Part shown: positions 12,226-21,883 of the stretch, one piece after another
Numbering within the stretch: the stretch's first letter is position 1
Layout of the letters: every line of letters begins with the position of its first letter
Origin: Luteimonas sp. MC1572
GTDB taxonomy: Bacteria > Pseudomonadota > Gammaproteobacteria > Xanthomonadales > Xanthomonadaceae
Direction: 5' to 3'
NCBI RefSeq assembly: GCF_016615815.1
Contig: NZ_CP067112.1
Coordinates: forward strand, 2,294,001 to 2,358,000
DNA length: 64,000 nt
Position numbers and translations under genes: made by a program
The notes under the pieces: model-generated
Seen by the model: only the letters and a program-made list of their open reading frames with translations
Databases searched by the model: none
Told to the model about the DNA's origin: nothing

Positions 12226-13098
12226 GTGGCGGCATTGCCTGCGCAATCGGTGATCGGCGAGCGCGACCGGCTCGGCGCAACGCTGGTGCTGTCGCTGCTG
12301 GTGCACGGCATGCTGGTGCTGGGCGTCGGCTTCGCGCTCGACGACGCGGCGCCGGTGCTGCCCACGCTGGATGTCATCCTCACCGAAACCACCAGCCCGC
12401 TGACGCAGTCGCAGGCCGATTTCCTCGCCCAGGCCAGCAACCAGGGCGGCGGCGAGGACGAGCTCAGCAAGCGCCCGCGCGACGCCCAGGTCGGCCAGCT
12501 GCCGCAGGACGAGGCCGGCGTGGCACAGCAGGCGATGCGCGCGCAGTCACCCGACGCCAGCGTGCCGCCGGAAACGCGGGTGGTCGCCAGCCGCAACGGC
12601 GAGACGCGCGTCGCCGCGCCGGAGGACACGCCGCTTGCCGACGACACGCCCCTGCCGCGCGGCGAGGAGCGCATCGAGCGCGACCTGGCGATGGCACGAC
12701 TGGCCGCGGAGATCCACCTGCAGTCGGAGCGCTACGCCAAGCGACCGAAGCGCAAGTTCGTGTCGGCAAGCACCCAGGAGTGGGCGTACGCGACCTACCT
12801 GCGCAGCTGGGTGGACCGCGTCGAGCGGGTCGGCAACCTGAACTATCCGGACGAGGCGCGCCGCAGGCAGCTGTCCGGCACGCTGGTGATCAGCGTGGCG
12901 ATCCGCCGCGACGGCTCGGTGGAGCGCGCGGAGGTGATCCAGTCCAGCGGCGTGCGCCTGCTCGACGACGCCGCGCTGCGCATCGCCCGCCTCGCCGAGC
13001 CTTACCCGCCCCTGCCGCGTACCGAGGAGGAGATCGATGTCCTCCACGTCACCCGCACCTGGAACTTCCTGCCGGGCGGCGAGCTGGTCGACGACTGA
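12226..13098 (+). CDS. TonB-family protein, TonB3-like
   Basis: A 290-residue protein starting at a GTG that follows GGAGCGG, 15 nt after gshB. There is one N-terminal membrane helix (~18-38), a long disordered periplasmic linker and a C-terminal TonB domain (~200-285: YPDEARRRQLSGTLVISVAI, DGSVERAEVIQSSG, LDDAALRIARLAEPYPPLP). In Pseudomonas aeruginosa the tonB3 gene holds the same place beside gshB and pilG and is needed for twitching motility. A role in pilus assembly is therefore plausible but inferred from synteny; no exbB/exbD partner is adjacent. Confidence 0.85.
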   Translation: MAALPAQSVIGERDRLGATLVLSLLVHGMLVLGVGFALDDAAPVLPTLDVILTETTSPLTQSQADFLAQASNQGGGEDELSKRPRDAQVGQLPQDEAGVAQQAMRAQSPDASVPPETRVVASRNGETRVAAPEDTPLADDTPLPRGEERIERDLAMARLAAEIHLQSERYAKRPKRKFVSASTQEWAYATYLRSWVDRVERVGNLNYPDEARRRQLSGTLVISVAIRRDGSVERAEVIQSSGVRLLDDAALRIARLAEPYPPLPRTEEEIDVLHVTRTWNFLPGGELVDD

Positions 13099-13101
13099 CG
13101 G

Positions 13102-13119
13102 CGCGGCACGTGTGCCGCG
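13102..13119. terminator. Hairpin between convergent tonB-like and signal peptidase genes
   Basis: CGCGGCAC (13102-13109) and GTGCCGCG (13112-13119) form a GC-only stem in the 30-nt gap between two convergent stop codons. There is no U-tract, so it would be a weak or bidirectional terminator. Confidence 0.4.
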
Positions 13120-13128
13120 ACCGCAGGG

Positions 13129-13755
13129 TTACAGCGCCTGCCAGCGCAGGCCCTCGCCGCGCCGGTAGTACACGCCCCGCGCACGGGCATACACCGAATC
13201 GGCACTGACCAGTCCGAACATGCGGCCGTCGGCGCTGGCGCCGCGATGGTCGCCGAGCACCAGCAGCTTGCCCGGCGGCACGCGCAGCGAGGCGATGTCC
13301 GGCCCGCCGCCATCATCGAGGTCGAGCGCCACCTGCCGCCCGCCGAAGGACTCGATGCCGGCATCGGCGCCACGCGCCAGCGGCCGGCCATTGATGCTGA
13401 GGCGACCATCAAGCAGCGCCACCTGGTCACCCGCCACGGCCACCACGCGCTTGATCAGGCGCGTGCCGTCATGCGGCGACTTGAACACCGCGACATCACC
13501 GGCGCGCGGCACATCGCGCTCGATCAAAGTGACGGCGGTGAACGGCACGCGCACGCCGTACGCACTCATGTCGACCACCACGCGATCGCCCGGCCGCAGC
13601 GTCGGCTGCATGGAGCCGCTGGGCACCACGTAGTGGTTGGCGAACGAACTGCGCGCCACCAGCAGCAGCGCCAGCATGACCAGCAGCGGTGCCGATTCGC
13701 GGAACAGGCGGGCAAGGCGCGCGTGTGCACCCTGCGCGGTGGTGGATTGCGTCAT
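13129..13755 (-). CDS. Signal peptidase I (second, short LepB-type)
   Basis: A 208-residue S26 peptidase with one N-terminal membrane helix (PLLVMLALLLVARSSF). The catalytic Ser is in VVPSGSMQPTL and the general-base Lys in RLIKRVVAVAGD; the C-terminal box is LVLGDHRGASADGRMFG. It would cleave signal peptides at the periplasmic face of the membrane. The main lepB of this family usually sits with lepA/rnc/era, so this is probably an accessory paralogue; its substrates are unknown. Start ATG 13755; tsaB lies upstream on the same strand. Confidence 0.88.
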   Translation of the reverse strand: MTQSTTAQGAHARLARLFRESAPLLVMLALLLVARSSFANHYVVPSGSMQPTLRPGDRVVVDMSAYGVRVPFTAVTLIERDVPRAGDVAVFKSPHDGTRLIKRVVAVAGDQVALLDGRLSINGRPLARGADAGIESFGGRQVALDLDDGGGPDIASLRVPPGKLLVLGDHRGASADGRMFGLVSADSVYARARGVYYRRGEGLRWQAL

Positions 13756-13825
13756 GGCGGAGCCTTGGCGGTGTGGAGGCGTGGACCTCCACCGACCCTG
13801 CCGGCTGCGCGAAGGTTCCCGGGCC

Positions 13826-14548
13826 TCAGCCGCGCTGGCGCGATGCCGCCTGCTCGGCCAGGGTGAGCGCCACGTTGTTGCGCAGGTAGGCGGGTTCCAG
13901 CAGCTCGGGAGCCACCGCCTCACCGCGCGCGAATGCCGCCGCGGCCAGCCGAGCCAGGTCGCCGGCGCGCGGCAGCGCCGCGTCGTCGACCGCGACCAGC
14001 CGTGCACCGAAACGCGTGCGCAGCGCGCCGTCGAGCGCCGAGAACCCGGTGCCGACGCCGAGCCAGCCGCCCTCCCCGGCTTCACCCGGCAGCGCGGCCG
14101 CATCCGGTGCCATGACCGCCTCCGGCGCCAGTACGCGCCACGCGTCGTGCTCGCGCGCGAAGCCGCCGAGGTAGACCTCACCCATGCGCGCGTCGATCGC
14201 CGCCAGCACCCGGGCATCCGCAGGGCCTGCTTCCGGGATGCGCGCGCCCTGCGCCAGCACCGCCAGCGTGGACACCGCCAGCGCCGGCAGGTCGAGCGCG
14301 AGCGCGATGCCCTGCGTCAGCGAAATCCCCAGCCGCACCCCGGTGAACGCACCCGGCCCGCGGCTGACGGCGATGCCGTCGAGGCTGGCGCGGGCAATGC
14401 CGGCCTCGGCCAGCAGCGCGTCCGCCCAGGGCAACACCAGCTCGGCGTGGCGCCGCGGCGCGACCTCGAAGCGCTCGCGCACCTCGCCGTCGAGCCAGAG
14501 CGCGACCGAGCAGGCCTCGGTGGAGGTTTCAATGGCAAGCAGGCGCAT
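13826..14548 (-). CDS. tsaB: TsaB, tRNA threonylcarbamoyladenosine (t6A) synthesis protein
   Basis: A 240-residue ASKHA-fold protein, catalytically inert partner of TsaD in the TsaBDE complex that makes t6A37 on ANN-decoding tRNAs. Family signatures are LLAIETSTEACSVAL at the N-terminus, VSRGPGAFTGVRLGISLTQG (~62-81) and DARMGEVYLGGF. The length is normal. It stands between the YoaA-like helicase and the accessory signal peptidase, all minus strand. Confidence 0.95.
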   Translation of the reverse strand: MRLLAIETSTEACSVALWLDGEVRERFEVAPRRHAELVLPWADALLAEAGIARASLDGIAVSRGPGAFTGVRLGISLTQGIALALDLPALAVSTLAVLAQGARIPEAGPADARVLAAIDARMGEVYLGGFAREHDAWRVLAPEAVMAPDAAALPGEAGEGGWLGVGTGFSALDGALRTRFGARLVAVDDAALPRAGDLARLAAAAFARGEAVAPELLEPAYLRNNVALTLAEQAASRQRG

Positions 14549-14602
14549 GGACGGCGGACCGGACGGCGGGGCGCGACAGCGTAACCCGCGCCAGCGCCAG
14601 GC

Positions 14603-16585
14603 TCAGCCCCGGGCGAAGAACGCCGCCACGTCGGCGATGTCGCGGGTGTGCGGGAACGGTGGCAGCGACTTCAGGAAGCGCTTGCCGTAGCCCTTGCCGA
14701 GCAGGCGCGGATCGCACAGCACCAGCACGCCGCGATCGGTTTCCGAACGGATCAGCCGGCCCACGCCCTGTTTCAGCGCGATCACCGCCTGCGGCACCTG
14801 TTCGTCGCGGAACGGATTGCCGCCGGCGCGGCGGATGGCGTCCAGCCGCGCCTCGAACACCGGATCGTCGGGCGCGGCGAACGGCAGCTTGTCGATCACC
14901 ACCACGCTCAGCGCGCCGCCGGCCACGTCGACGCCCTCGCGGAAGCTGGCGGCACCCAGCAGCACGCCGTTGCCTGACTCGCGGAACCTCTGCAGCAGGA
15001 CGTGCCGCGGCGCCTCGCCCTGCACGAACAGCGGCCAGGGCCCGTCGCGCAGACCCTCCGCGGTCTCACGCAGCGCGCGGTGCGAAGCGAACAGCAGGAA
15101 CGCGCGCCCGCCCGAGGCCTCCAGCACCGGGCGCACCGCGGCGGTGACCGCCGAGGTGTAATCACGCGACGACGGCTCGGGCAGCGACGGCGGCAGGTAG
15201 GCGAGCGCCTGGGTGCCCCAGTCGAACGGGCTTGGCGCCAGCAGCGTGCGCGGCTCGACCAGCCCGAGCCGGTTGGCGATATGGTCGAAGCGGCCGTCCA
15301 CCGCCAGCGTGGCCGACGTGAACACCCAGGCCGCGCCCGAGCGTTCGCGATGCGCGCGCAGCGGCCCGGACACGTCCAGCGGCGTGCGCTGCAGGCGGAA
15401 GCCGCGCGGTGACAGTTCGTACCAGCGGATGTCGTCGTCGGCCTCGGCCATGCCGTCGTCGAGGCCACGCGGCACGCACCAGCGCGCGAGACGCCCCTGC
15501 TGGTCGAGCGTGCGCACGTGGCAGGCCTCGAGCCCGGGCGCGGCATCGCGCAGCGGCGCCAGCGCCTCGGCCAACGCGTGCAGCGCCGCCGACAGCGCGT
15601 CCAGCGCCGTGGCGACGTTGGCGTACAGCAGCGCCTGCGCCTGCGTGCCGCGCACCGGCAAGACCTCCAGTTCCGCGCGCAGGCCGCGGGTCGCCTGCTC
15701 CAGCGCGCTCGCCGGCGACTGCAGCACCGCCAGCGCGCCGTCGACGTCGCGGCATTCGGCGATCGCATCGCGCGCCAACTCGACCAGCGGGCGCGCCGAC
15801 AGGCCTTCGCCGAAGAACTGCGCGGCGAGCTCGGGAAGCTGGTGCGCTTCGTCGACCACGAACGCCTCGGCGCCGGGCAGGATCTCGCCGAAGCCCTCCT
15901 GCTTCAGCGCCAGGTCGGCCAGCAGCAGGTGGTGGTTGACCACCACGATGTCGGCATCCTGCGCGCGCTGGCGCGCCTGCACCACGAAGCACTCGCCCCA
16001 GAACGGGCATTCGTTGCCCAGGCAGTTGTCGGCGGTGGAGGTGACCATCGGCAGCAGCGGCGAGTCTTCGGCCAGCGATTCCAGTTCGGCCAGGTCGCCC
16101 ATGCGCGTGCGCCCGCCCCAGGCGACGATGCGCTCGAACTGCGACGCCTGCGCCGCGCTGGTGAAGCGCGCCTCACCGCGCGCGCGCTCCACGCGATGGC
16201 GGCACAGGTAGTTGGCGCGGCCCTTCAGCAGCGCGGTGCGCAGGCCGATGCCGAGCGCATCGCGCACCCGCGGCAGGTCGCGGTGGTAGAGCTGGTCCTG
16301 CAGTGCGCGCGTCCCGGTGGAGATGATGGTCTTGCGCCGCGACAGGATGGCGGGCACCAGGTAGGCGAAGGTCTTGCCGGTGCCGGTGCCGGCTTCGGCC
16401 AGCAGCACGTCGCGACTGTCGAAGGCCTCGGCCACTGCAGCGGCCAGGTCCTGCTGCGCCGGTCGCGGCCGGAACCCGGACAGGCGGTCGGCCAGCAGGC
16501 CGCCTTCGACCAGCGCGGCGCGGCTGCGCGCCGCCAGCTCGCCCTCGACCTGCGGCGCGGCGACATGGGATTCGGAATGACTCAT
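14603..16585 (-). CDS. yoaA: ATP-dependent helicase of the DinG/YoaA (XPD-like) family
   Basis: Superfamily 2 helicase, about 660 residues from ATG 16585. Walker A is AEAGTGTGKT, the DEAH box is VVDEAHQLPE, and an XPD-type iron-sulfur cysteine cluster is visible (CRHR, then DNCLGNECPFWGEC). The C-terminal motif VI region reads GVGRLIRSETDRG. YoaA helps repair stalled forks in E. coli; DinG unwinds R-loops and D-loops. An ATG at 16627 would add 14 residues; neither start has a strong Shine-Dalgarno. Next to tsaB, as in many gammaproteobacteria. Confidence 0.93.
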   Translation of the reverse strand: MSHSESHVAAPQVEGELAARSRAALVEGGLLADRLSGFRPRPAQQDLAAAVAEAFDSRDVLLAEAGTGTGKTFAYLVPAILSRRKTIISTGTRALQDQLYHRDLPRVRDALGIGLRTALLKGRANYLCRHRVERARGEARFTSAAQASQFERIVAWGGRTRMGDLAELESLAEDSPLLPMVTSTADNCLGNECPFWGECFVVQARQRAQDADIVVVNHHLLLADLALKQEGFGEILPGAEAFVVDEAHQLPELAAQFFGEGLSARPLVELARDAIAECRDVDGALAVLQSPASALEQATRGLRAELEVLPVRGTQAQALLYANVATALDALSAALHALAEALAPLRDAAPGLEACHVRTLDQQGRLARWCVPRGLDDGMAEADDDIRWYELSPRGFRLQRTPLDVSGPLRAHRERSGAAWVFTSATLAVDGRFDHIANRLGLVEPRTLLAPSPFDWGTQALAYLPPSLPEPSSRDYTSAVTAAVRPVLEASGGRAFLLFASHRALRETAEGLRDGPWPLFVQGEAPRHVLLQRFRESGNGVLLGAASFREGVDVAGGALSVVVIDKLPFAAPDDPVFEARLDAIRRAGGNPFRDEQVPQAVIALKQGVGRLIRSETDRGVLVLCDPRLLGKGYGKRFLKSLPPFPHTRDIADVAAFFARG

Positions 16586-16679
16586 CTGGTCGCCATGATC
16601 GCCGCAAACCGCGGGCCTGGTCGTCATCCGTCGACCGGTGGCGGCGTCGGCGGAGTACGCGCGCGACGCGATCGCGTTC

Positions 16680-17222
16680 TCAGTAGCGCGCCGGCGGACC
16701 GATCCGGCAGGCGTCGATGGCGGCCTTGGCCGCGGCCGCACCGGCGGCATCGCCCTCAAGCAGGCGCACCTGTTCGAGGGTCGCCCAGTGGCGGCGGCAC
16801 AGCGGACCGACCTGCGAACCGAGCGCGAACGCGCGCTCCGCCAGGCTGGCGGCCGCGGCGCGGTCGCCCAGCAGCAGGGCCAGCTCGGCGCGCTCCTGCA
16901 GCAGCGCGGGATCGCCGGGCACGATGCTGATCGCGTGGTCCAGCGCCTTGGCGGCGTCGGCCACATGGCCTTGGGCTTCGAGGCGATGCGCCTGGTCGCG
17001 CAGGTCCTCGACCTCGTTGTCGCGCAGCGGCTGCACCGAGAGTTCGCCTTCGCCATCGCCGGCGGAGGCGCGGATCGCAGCGACCATTTCCGCCGGCGTG
17101 GCCGAAGTAAGCGACGTGGACGGGGCGATGGTCGGAGCCGAGGCGCAGGCCACCAGCGCGGCAAACAGCACGCACGCCAGTGCGATGCGCAGCGACGGCG
17201 CGCGGAACGTGGGGGACGTCAT
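16680..17222 (-). CDS. TPR-like outer-membrane lipoprotein of unknown role
   Basis: A 180-residue precursor with a signal peptide and lipobox ending in LVAC (Cys at about residue 26). The mature part carries helical tetratrico-like repeats (ALDHAISIVPGDPALLQERA, ELALLLGDRAAAASLAERAF). It starts 2 nt after the mrcB stop, so the two are probably co-translated. That invites the guess that it modulates PBP1b as LpoB does in enterics, but there is no sequence evidence for an LpoB fold. Confidence 0.75.
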   Translation of the reverse strand: MTSPTFRAPSLRIALACVLFAALVACASAPTIAPSTSLTSATPAEMVAAIRASAGDGEGELSVQPLRDNEVEDLRDQAHRLEAQGHVADAAKALDHAISIVPGDPALLQERAELALLLGDRAAAASLAERAFALGSQVGPLCRRHWATLEQVRLLEGDAAGAAAAKAAIDACRIGPPARY

Positions 17223-17224
17223 GG

Positions 17225-19636
17225 TCAGTGCTGCGGTTCCGAAGGCGGTGGGGGTGGCGGCGAATCCTGGGGCTCTGCCGCGCTTTCGCGGTCGCGACCG
17301 AAGCCGAGCCACTCGCGCCAGCCTCCACCGCCCTGCCCGCTCTCCTCGACATAGGCAGGCGGCGCGCAGGGTTGCCAGGGCGGCGCGAAGCCGTCGGCGA
17401 ACGCGAACCGGCGCGCCTCCGGGCAGCCGGCATCGGTGCTGGTGCCGCCGACCACCCACTGCCAGTCGAGGCCCTTGTCGCCGACCTTGAGCGGCGCGGT
17501 GGGCAGCGCCTTGAACAGGCCCGACCAGATCCGCATCGCGCCGGTGGCGCCATACAGGCCGGTCTGCTCGTTCTTGTCGTTGCCCACCCAGACGACCGCG
17601 AGATGGTCGCCGGTGTAGCCGGCAAACCAGCTGTCGCGGCCGTCGTTGCTGGTGCCGGTCTTGCCGGCGGCGTTGAGCTTGCCCAGGCCGTCGTTGACCA
17701 GCTGCCGGCCGGTGCCTGACGACACCGCGTGCTGCAGGGCCAGCGTCACCAGGCGCGCCGCAGTGCGGTCGCCGTCATCGGGCTGCGGCGGCGCCTTGTC
17801 GTAGCGCTTGAGCACGCGGCCGTCGTCGCCCAGCACCCCGCGCACGGTGTACAGCGGCTGGATCTCGCCGTCGGACGCCAGGAACTGGTAAAGCTGCGCC
17901 ATGGCATACGGGCTCTGGTCGACGGAGCCGAGGATGAGCGCGGGATTGGCCGCCGCCTCGATGCCTGCGAGCTGCTTGATCAGGTTGGCCAGGCGCTCCG
18001 GGCGCACCGCCATGCCCACCCGCACCGTCGCCTGGTTGTAGGAGCGCGCCAGCGCATCCACCAGGCGCACGCTGCCGTGGCTCCTGCCGTCGGAATTGCC
18101 GGGGTTCCAGCGCTTGCCGGTGTCGAGCGTCACGGTCACCGGCGAATCGTCCACCCAGGTCGCCAGCGACCAGCGGTCCGGCAGGGCCAGCGCCAGCAGG
18201 TATACGAACGGCTTCAGCAGCGAGCCGACCGGCCGCTGTGCCTCGACCGCGCGGTTGAAGCCCGGCGTCGACACGTCGCGGCTGCCGATCACCGCGAGCA
18301 CTTCGCCGTTGTGCACGTCGGTGACCACGAGGCCGGTCTCGAGCGCCGGGCGGCGCGCGTTGTCGAGCGATTTCATGGTGCGCTTGACCGCGGCTTCGGC
18401 ATACGCCTGCGCCGAGGGCGACATGCTGGTCATGACCGCCAGCCCGGCGCCCTGCAGCTCCGCAGCCGAGTAATCGGCGGCGAGGTGCCGGCGCACCAGG
18501 TCCACGTATGCCGGGAAGCGGTTGGCGGCGGCGCTGCCCGGGCGCTCGCTCACGCCCAAAGGCGCGGCGACGGCGCGGTCGTGCTCGGCCTGGTTGATCA
18601 GCCCGGTCTCGAGCATCTTGCCGAGCACGAAATCGCGGCGCGCGCGCGCGCGCTCGGGATGGCGGCGCGGATCGTAGTCCGACGGCCCGCGGATGATGCC
18701 GACCAGCAGCGCCACCTGCTCGGTGGAGAGATCGTCGAGGTGGCGGCCGAACCAGTGCTCGGAGCCCGCAGCCACGCCGCGGATCGCCTGCGCGCCGCGC
18801 TGGCCCAGGTACACCTGGTTGAGGTAGGCCTCGAGGATCAGGCCCTTGTCGTAGCGCGCTTCGATCAGCAGCGCGTAGATGATCTCGTTGAACTTGCGGC
18901 TCCAGGTCTGCTCGCGGCCGATGCCGAGCAGGCCGCTGCGCGCGAGCTGCTGGGTCAGCGTGCTGGCGCCCTGCCTGGTGTCACCGGCCTTCAGGTTCAC
19001 GAACGCCGCGCGCAGCATGCCGCCCAGGTCGATGCCGTGGTGGTGCGCGAAGTCGCGGTCCTCGACCGCCTGCAGCGCATCGGTGAGCTGCTGCGGCACG
19101 TCCTGCACGCGCACCAGCCGGCGCTCTTCCTGCTGCTTGCCGTACAGCGTGGCGATGCGCGCCGGATCCAGGCGCGCGGCCTTGGCGTCGCGGTCGGCCA
19201 CCAGGTCGCGGACCTTCGAGACCCGGCCCGAGGCCAGGCGCACTTCGACGCGGCTCGGCGCCACGTCGCCGCCGACGTCCTGGAAACCGCGGCTGGCGAT
19301 GGTGAAACGCCCGCCTTCGCCCGCCGCCCAGGTGCCCGCCTTGCGGCCGTCGCCTTCGCGATAGCCGGCCGCGGCAAGTTCCGTCTTGAGCGTGCCGGCA
19401 TCCATCGCCAGGCCCGGTGCCAGCGCCAGCGGCCGCGCGTAGACGCGGGTCGGGATCTGCCACTGCAGTTGCCCGAAGCTCTTCCCGACCTGGTGGTTCA
19501 GGTACAGCGTGTACGGAATGAGGAAGCCGAGGCCGAGGCCGACGGCGGCCAGCGCCCAGGTCAGCAGCCGGCGGCGCCAGTCAAGCCGCGGGCTGTCGAT
19601 GTCGTGGTCGTCTTCGTCGTAATCGATGCGTGCCAT
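17225..19636 (-). CDS. mrcB: Penicillin-binding protein 1B (bifunctional transglycosylase/transpeptidase)
   Basis: An 803-residue class A PBP that polymerises and cross-links peptidoglycan in the periplasm. A short cytoplasmic acidic tail and one membrane helix (~24-44) come first, then a UB2H-like region, the GT51 domain (catalytic Glu in EDRDFAHHHGID, GASTLTQQLAR) and the transpeptidase domain (nucleophile in GSLLKPF, SYN, KTGTSND). The C-terminus is Gly/Pro-rich and probably disordered. The UB2H region and length distinguish it from PBP1A. Confidence 0.95.
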   Translation of the reverse strand: MARIDYDEDDHDIDSPRLDWRRRLLTWALAAVGLGLGFLIPYTLYLNHQVGKSFGQLQWQIPTRVYARPLALAPGLAMDAGTLKTELAAAGYREGDGRKAGTWAAGEGGRFTIASRGFQDVGGDVAPSRVEVRLASGRVSKVRDLVADRDAKAARLDPARIATLYGKQQEERRLVRVQDVPQQLTDALQAVEDRDFAHHHGIDLGGMLRAAFVNLKAGDTRQGASTLTQQLARSGLLGIGREQTWSRKFNEIIYALLIEARYDKGLILEAYLNQVYLGQRGAQAIRGVAAGSEHWFGRHLDDLSTEQVALLVGIIRGPSDYDPRRHPERARARRDFVLGKMLETGLINQAEHDRAVAAPLGVSERPGSAAANRFPAYVDLVRRHLAADYSAAELQGAGLAVMTSMSPSAQAYAEAAVKRTMKSLDNARRPALETGLVVTDVHNGEVLAVIGSRDVSTPGFNRAVEAQRPVGSLLKPFVYLLALALPDRWSLATWVDDSPVTVTLDTGKRWNPGNSDGRSHGSVRLVDALARSYNQATVRVGMAVRPERLANLIKQLAGIEAAANPALILGSVDQSPYAMAQLYQFLASDGEIQPLYTVRGVLGDDGRVLKRYDKAPPQPDDGDRTAARLVTLALQHAVSSGTGRQLVNDGLGKLNAAGKTGTSNDGRDSWFAGYTGDHLAVVWVGNDKNEQTGLYGATGAMRIWSGLFKALPTAPLKVGDKGLDWQWVVGGTSTDAGCPEARRFAFADGFAPPWQPCAPPAYVEESGQGGGGWREWLGFGRDRESAAEPQDSPPPPPPSEPQH

Positions 19637-19783
19637 GTGGGCTCGGCGGCCCGCGGGCCAGGTGGCGCCGGGTGGGCGCGTTGAAGGGATGCGAGAATGG
19701 AAAAAAAGCGTGCCGAGTCTAGCCCAGCGCCAGCGCGCTCCCGGTCACGCCGCCACCCCCCAGTCAGCCGGAGTTGTCGCTGG

Positions 19784-21877
19784 ATGTCGTTCTCGATCGC
19801 CGACGCGCGCTTTTTCGTCGCCCGTGCCTCCGGCCTGCTGCACCGTGGCCTGCTGAGCCTGCGCACCCGCGGCGTGGCCTCGAGCTGGACGCGCGTGTGC
19901 GCGCAGCTGCGGCCCGCGCCGCCGGCACTGCGCGCAGCGCTGTACCTGCCGGCACGCGCGCCGTTCGCACCGTTCACGCTGCCGACGAGCGACATGCCGC
20001 GGGCGAGCTTGGTGATCCCGGTCTATGGCCAGTTCGCGCATACCCTGGCCTGCCTGCGCGCGCTGGCGGCGCATCCGCCGGCGGCGGCGTTCGAGGTGAT
20101 CGTGGTCGACGACGGCTCGGCTGACGAGACCGCCGACGCGCTGCCGCGGGTCGCGGGCCTGCGCTATCACCGCCGCGCCGTGAACGGCGGCTTCATCGCC
20201 GCCTGCAACGACGGCGCGGCGCTCGCCCGCGGCGAGGTGCTGGTGTTCCTCAACAATGACACGGTGCCGCAGCCGGGCTGGCTGGACGCACTGCTGGCCA
20301 CCTTCGACGCGGTGCCCGACGCCGGCCTGGTCGGCGCGCAGCTGCTCTACCCCGACGGCCGCCTGCAGGAGGCCGGCGGGGTGGTGTTCAACGACGGCAA
20401 TGCCTGGAACTACGGCCGCCTCGGTGATCCCTCGCATCCGCGCCATGCCTATCTGCGCGATGCCGACTACGTCAGCGGCGCGGCGATCGCGATCCCGCGC
20501 GCGCTGTTCCAGGAGCTCGGCGGCTTCGACACCCGCTACGCGCCGGCTTATTATGAAGACACCGACCTCGCCTTCGCCGTGCGCGCCGCCGGGCGCCGCG
20601 TGCTGTACCAGCCCGCGGCAAAGGTGGTGCACGACGAAGGCGCCACGTCCGGCACCGATACCGGCACCGGCCCCAAGGCGCACCAGCTGCGCAACCGCGA
20701 GGTCTTCCTCGCCCATCGCGCCGCGGCACTCGCGCACCACCGCGCGCCGCACGAGCCGACGCCGGCCACGCTGCATGCCGGCCAGCGCCAGGTGCTGGTG
20801 ATCGACGCGCTCACCCCGCAGCCCGACCGCGACTCCGGCTCGCTGCGGCTGGTCAACCTGATGCGCCTGCTGCGCGAGGAAGGCGCGCATGTGGTGTTCC
20901 TGCCCGCCAACCGCAGCTACGACGGCCGCTACACCGACGCCCTGCGCCAGCTGGGCGTGGAAGCCTGGTGCGCGCCACACGCCGCGCGCGCGCCGGCTTG
21001 GCTGGCCGAGCACGGACCGCGCTTCGACGTGGTGGTGGCCTGCCGCCATTACGTGGCCAGCGAGTTCATCCCGCTGCTGCGCCGTCATGCGCCGCAGGCG
21101 CGGCTGGTGTTCGACAGCATCGACCTGCACTACCTGCGCGAGCAGCGCGCCGCGGAGGTCACCGGCGACGCCGCGATCGCGAGGGCCGCGCTGCGCACGC
21201 GCGCGCGCGAACTCGCAGTCATCGCCGCGAGCGACATCACCCTGGTGGTCAGCGAGGCCGAGCGCGTGGTCCTGCAGCGCGATGCGCCGCAGGCCACCGT
21301 CGAGGTGTTGTCCAACCTGCACAGCGTGGCCGGGCCCGGCAGGCCATTCGCCGAGCGCCGCGACCTGGTGTTCGTGGGCGGCTTCCGCCACCCGCCGAAC
21401 GTCGATGCCGTGCGCTGGTTCGCCGCCGATGTCTTCCCGCATGTCCGCCGGCAGCTGCCGGATATCGCGTTCCACGTGATCGGCGATGACGTCACCCCCG
21501 AGGTCGCCGCGCTCGCCGCGCTGCCGGGCGTGGTGGTGCATGGCCACGTGCCGGATATCGCGCCGTACATGGATGGCGGACTGGTCGCCATAGCGCCGCT
21601 GCGCTTCGGCGCCGGGGTCAAGGGCAAGATCAACCTCAGCATGGCGCACGGCCAGCCGGTGGTCGCCACGTCGTGCGCGGTCGAGGGCATGCACCTGGTC
21701 GACGGGCGCGACGTGCTGGTGGCCGACGAGGCCGAAGCATTCGCGGCGGCGGTGGTACGCGCCTGCGGCGACGCCGCGCTGTGGCAGGCATTGGCGACGC
21801 ACGGGCTCGAAAACGTGGCCCGGCATTTTTCCGCCGACGCCGCGCGTGCGGTCGTGCATCGCGTGTTCATGGCCTGA
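19784..21877 (+). CDS. Two-domain glycosyltransferase (GT2 plus GT4-like)
   Basis: A 697-residue protein with two glycosyltransferase domains. The N-terminal GT-A domain shows VIPVYGQFAHTLACLRAL, VVDDGSADET and VFLNNDT, the metal-binding signature of family 2. The C-terminal GT-B domain (~380-697) shows FVGGFRHPPNVDAVRWFA and GAGVKGKINLSMAHGQPVVAT, typical of family 4. Such proteins decorate cell-surface polysaccharides; donor and acceptor cannot be told from sequence. The ATG at 19784 is chosen because CCGGAG precedes it and codons upstream are implausible. Divergent from mrcB; its stop is 6 nt from the stop of the converging neighbour. Confidence 0.85.
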   Translation: MSFSIADARFFVARASGLLHRGLLSLRTRGVASSWTRVCAQLRPAPPALRAALYLPARAPFAPFTLPTSDMPRASLVIPVYGQFAHTLACLRALAAHPPAAAFEVIVVDDGSADETADALPRVAGLRYHRRAVNGGFIAACNDGAALARGEVLVFLNNDTVPQPGWLDALLATFDAVPDAGLVGAQLLYPDGRLQEAGGVVFNDGNAWNYGRLGDPSHPRHAYLRDADYVSGAAIAIPRALFQELGGFDTRYAPAYYEDTDLAFAVRAAGRRVLYQPAAKVVHDEGATSGTDTGTGPKAHQLRNREVFLAHRAAALAHHRAPHEPTPATLHAGQRQVLVIDALTPQPDRDSGSLRLVNLMRLLREEGAHVVFLPANRSYDGRYTDALRQLGVEAWCAPHAARAPAWLAEHGPRFDVVVACRHYVASEFIPLLRRHAPQARLVFDSIDLHYLREQRAAEVTGDAAIARAALRTRARELAVIAASDITLVVSEAERVVLQRDAPQATVEVLSNLHSVAGPGRPFAERRDLVFVGGFRHPPNVDAVRWFAADVFPHVRRQLPDIAFHVIGDDVTPEVAALAALPGVVVHGHVPDIAPYMDGGLVAIAPLRFGAGVKGKINLSMAHGQPVVATSCAVEGMHLVDGRDVLVADEAEAFAAAVVRACGDAALWQALATHGLENVARHFSADAARAVVHRVFMA

Positions 21878-21883
21878 ACCGGC

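Noticed and set aside
19745..21859. A 704-codon minus-strand frame opposite the two-domain glycosyltransferase.
   Set aside because: Low-complexity His/Arg/Gln product; the plus strand has recognisable GT2 and GT4 motifs.
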